NCBI GenBank assembly: GCA_015489265.1
Contig: WFZY01000287.1
Coordinates: 1-16,932, forward strand
Reading direction: 5' to 3'
Source: Flavobacteriaceae bacterium
Lineage (GTDB): Bacteria; Bacteroidota; Bacteroidia; Flavobacteriales; Flavobacteriaceae
DNA length: 16,932 bases
A model generated the notes under the pieces. It did not search any database and was not told the origin of the DNA. It saw only the letters and a list, made by a program, of their open reading frames with translations. Positions 15,183-16,932 of the stretch are shown here, in pieces; positions within the stretch are counted from its first letter, which is position 1, and each line of letters begins with the position of its first letter. Position numbers and translations under genes: made by a program.

Positions 15183-15945
15183 TTTTAATCATTTGAGCCA
15201 ATTTGACAAATTCTGCCGGTGACAGTTGTTCCGGTCTTTTTGCAAAGATACGAGCTTGTTTTAAATTATCACTCAAATTATAAGATTTTAAACTGTTTCG
15301 TAAAGTTTTGCGACGCTGGTTAAAGGCGGTTTTGACTAATTTTTTGAAATAATCATAGTCAATGTCCGGAAATTTTTCTTTACGCGTCAAGCGGATAACC
15401 CCCGACTTTACTTTAGGCGGCGGATTAAATACCTGTTCGTTGACGGTGAAAAGATATTCGGTATCATAATAAGTTTGAACTAAGACCGACAAAATCCCAT
15501 AAGTTTTATTACCGGGTGGTGCTGTGATGCGTTCGGACACTTCTTTTTGAAACATGCCGGCAAATTCGGGAACCATGTCTTTGTGAGCCAGTACTTTAAA
15601 GACAATTTGCGTTGAAATATTGTAAGGAAAATTGCCGATGACGGCTATTTGTTTTCCTTGGAATAAGCTTTGTAAATCAATTTTTAAAAAGTCCGCTTCT
15701 ATAATTTTGCCTTTTAATTCCGGAAACTGTTTTTGCAAATAGGTGACGGATTCTCTATCTATTTCAATGACAAATATGTCTTTATCGAAAGTTTTTAACA
15801 GGAATGCTGTCATAACCCCCATTCCCGGACCAATTTCCAAGATGGTATCATAGGTATTTTGTTTAAGCGTCTGTGCTATTTTTTGAGCAATATTTTTATC
15901 GGTCAAAAAATGTTGTCCCAGATGTTTTTTAGGCTTGACATTCAT
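15172..15945 (-). CDS. rsmA: 16S rRNA (adenine1518-N6/adenine1519-N6)-dimethyltransferase
   Basis: RsmA (KsgA) uses S-adenosylmethionine to dimethylate two adjacent adenines in the last helix of 16S rRNA during 30S maturation; its loss gives kasugamycin resistance. The 257-residue product has the family start KKHLGQHFLTD (6-16), the SAM-binding EIGPGMG at 37-43, the acidic EID at 61-63, EADFLKID, and the catalytic NFPYNIS at 105-111 (usually NLPYNIS). The C-terminal helical domain contains FNQRRKTLRNSL, a hallmark of the family. It leads an rsmA-mgtE pair with an 11-base overlap. No clear -7 box is seen in the roughly 50 bases between its start and the upstream terminator. Confidence 0.96.
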   Translation of the reverse strand: MNVKPKKHLGQHFLTDKNIAQKIAQTLKQNTYDTILEIGPGMGVMTAFLLKTFDKDIFVIEIDRESVTYLQKQFPELKGKIIEADFLKIDLQSLFQGKQIAVIGNFPYNISTQIVFKVLAHKDMVPEFAGMFQKEVSERITAPPGNKTYGILSVLVQTYYDTEYLFTVNEQVFNPPPKVKSGVIRLTRKEKFPDIDYDYFKKLVKTAFNQRRKTLRNSLKSYNLSDNLKQARIFAKRPEQLSPAEFVKLAQMIKNDL

Positions 15946-15998
15946 AATTGGTTATTTGAGAAAATGAGAATTGACTTTTTATTTTCCGCATAAGATAC

Positions 15999-16031
15999 AA
16001 AAAAAGAGACATCCAATGATATCTCTTTTTT
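15999..16031 (-). terminator. Hairpin terminator after the secreted peptidase gene
   Basis: A 10-bp stem, GAGA plus six A paired with TCTC plus six T (15999/16000-16009 and 16022-16031), closes a 12-base loop that can add two A-T pairs. T-rich runs exist on both outer sides, so it could work in both directions. The peptidase stop is about 20 bases upstream on the minus strand, so it most likely ends that gene and insulates rsmA. Confidence 0.75.
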
Positions 16032-16052
16032 GTTTTTTTGAATCAAAATGAT

Positions 16053-16932
16053 TTATTCTAAAATTATTTTTTGCGCGGCATTTTGATTACCGTTATCGAT
16101 TCTGATAAAATAGACACCACGGGCAAAAGCGTTTACATCAATGGAATGATTAAATTGATCAGCAGGTTCAAATGTTTTTTGGTAAACTTCTCTACCGCTT
16201 AAATCATACATTTTAATCACAATATTTTCTGTTTTATTAATAACATCAAAACTGATATGAATATTTTTATTAGCCGGATTCGGATAAATATTCAAATTGG
16301 CTAAATTATTTTCGACAACATCACCTGACCCTTGAATAGTGAACCTGCCTTTTGCCACGTCAAAGAAATAATTATTATGGGCTTTGACCATAAAACGTCC
16401 CAAATTGGTATCTTGGTAATGCGGCACATTAAAGGTTGCAGAACCATTGTTAGGCATGTTACTGGCGACAGTTACAGGAAATGTAACACCATTGTCAATA
16501 GAAAACAAAATATCCACAGTAGCACAATTAACTAAGCCACCATCAGTTCCGGCAACATCCCAGGTTATGGTTTTTGGTGTACCTGCTTGTAAGGTTTCTC
16601 CACTACTCATATTGGTTATTCTAAAGGGACCGGTGTTTGCATCAATATTGAATTGTAAATAATTAAAAGGTGATTGACCACCACCGGGATGGTTATCTCT
16701 TACTGTAATAGCAAAGGTTAAAGTACGGTTTACTGAAGGCAACTTTTCCCAAGTATTACCATAGCTGTTGTTTAGAATATTGACCATTTTAGGAAAATAT
16801 CTATTGTTGTTTGTAGTCGGATTATAAGTTCTAAAAGCAGGACCGGCAGTATTAGTCGGGTTGGGTACCCAAGACGTGGAGCTGCTATTAGGGACGGCAT
16901 CTATTTGTTCCCAGCAATAGGTTAAGGCATCA
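16053..16932 (-). CDS. Secreted metallopeptidase (reprolysin-like) C-terminal part with T9SS sorting domain, truncated by the window edge
   Basis: The open frame runs through the window's right edge; codons are in phase from 16931, giving the last 292 residues. The fragment opens with DALTYCWEQID and continues through GPAFRTYNPTTNNNRYFPKM and RTLTFAITVRDNHPGGGQ. I know this arrangement as the segment after the catalytic domain in flavobacterial zinc-dependent reprolysin-like (M12B) peptidases. An Ig-like beta domain follows (PFRITNMSSGETLQAG to TFNVPHY). Residues 209-292 are a type A T9SS sorting domain: LNIYPNPANKNIHISF, IKMYDLSGREVYQ, FARGVYFIRI and a final KIILE. The product should be exported by Sec, passed through the type IX translocon and have the tail cut off. 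The HExxH zinc site would lie outside the window, so the peptidase assignment is inference from the C-terminal region. The internal ATG at 16787 is not the start. Confidence 0.85.
   Translation of the reverse strand, partial: DALTYCWEQIDAVPNSSSTSWVPNPTNTAGPAFRTYNPTTNNNRYFPKMVNILNNSYGNTWEKLPSVNRTLTFAITVRDNHPGGGQSPFNYLQFNIDANTGPFRITNMSSGETLQAGTPKTITWDVAGTDGGLVNCATVDILFSIDNGVTFPVTVASNMPNNGSATFNVPHYQDTNLGRFMVKAHNNYFFDVAKGRFTIQGSGDVVENNLANLNIYPNPANKNIHISFDVINKTENIVIKMYDLSGREVYQKTFEPADQFNHSIDVNAFARGVYFIRIDNGNQNAAQKIILE

Noticed and set aside
16053..16787. A complete 244-residue secreted protein starting at 16787
   Set aside because: The frame stays open to the window edge with peptidase-family sequence, and there is no signal peptide at that methionine.
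1..16932. A defence island, mobile element or biosynthetic cluster
   Set aside because: Every frame that looks real belongs to a core or common Bacteroidota gene except one small coiled-coil protein. There are no recombinases, terminal repeats, nucleases with partner genes or changes in composition.

Overview
The window reads as a stretch of chromosome from a low-GC member of the Bacteroidota, most likely a flavobacterium-like organism. Reasons: the gliding/type IX secretion genes gldN and gldI, a secreted peptidase ending in a type A T9SS sorting domain, a LytS-type TPR sensor kinase, start regions that lack a Shine-Dalgarno sequence but carry the Bacteroidota -7 box TAnnTTTG, and family variants typical of that phylum. 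GC is in the mid-30s percent, judged by sampling lines. The window is about 95% coding and has no gap over 200 bases. I see no rRNA, tRNA, IS element, prophage gene or CRISPR array.

Layout, left to right. (1) gldN (T9SS motor/ring component) ends at a clear hairpin terminator. (2) A five-gene plus-strand operon follows with gaps of at most 9 bases or overlaps: prfA (release factor 1), a signal-less metal/cobalamin-receptor-like protein, mazG, a TPR histidine kinase and coaX (type III pantothenate kinase). coaX meets tatD tail to tail with a 4-base overlap. (3) After tatD (minus), the minus-strand group nrnA - gldI - cyclophilin/FKBP lipoprotein - coiled-coil protein of unknown function ends at a hairpin terminator near 7085-7109. 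Upstream of it on the same strand is a lone carbamate kinase gene. (4) A divergent region at 11301-11500 separates arcC from two plus-strand genes, a short MazG-like pyrophosphohydrolase and a CPA2-type cation:proton antiporter with an RCK tail. (5) The antiporter meets the minus-strand pair rsmA-mgtE tail to tail, again with a 4-base overlap. (6) The window ends inside a large secreted metallopeptidase gene (minus strand), of which only the C-terminal 292 codons are present.

Functionally, the region mixes housekeeping (translation termination, 16S rRNA dimethylation, nucleotide clean-up, CoA biosynthesis, RNA/pAp turnover), envelope protein folding and T9SS (gldN, gldI, PPIase, sorted peptidase) and ion homeostasis (MgtE, antiporter). 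I do not see a convincing new multi-gene system such as a defence island or biosynthetic cluster. The observations most worth checking are: a roughly five-fold excess of the palindrome CCGG while GGCC is almost absent; an identical TATTTTTG box 13-24 bases before four start codons, implying very short leaders; an orphan sensor kinase overlapping coaX; and a metal-receptor-fold protein whose gene cannot encode a signal peptide.
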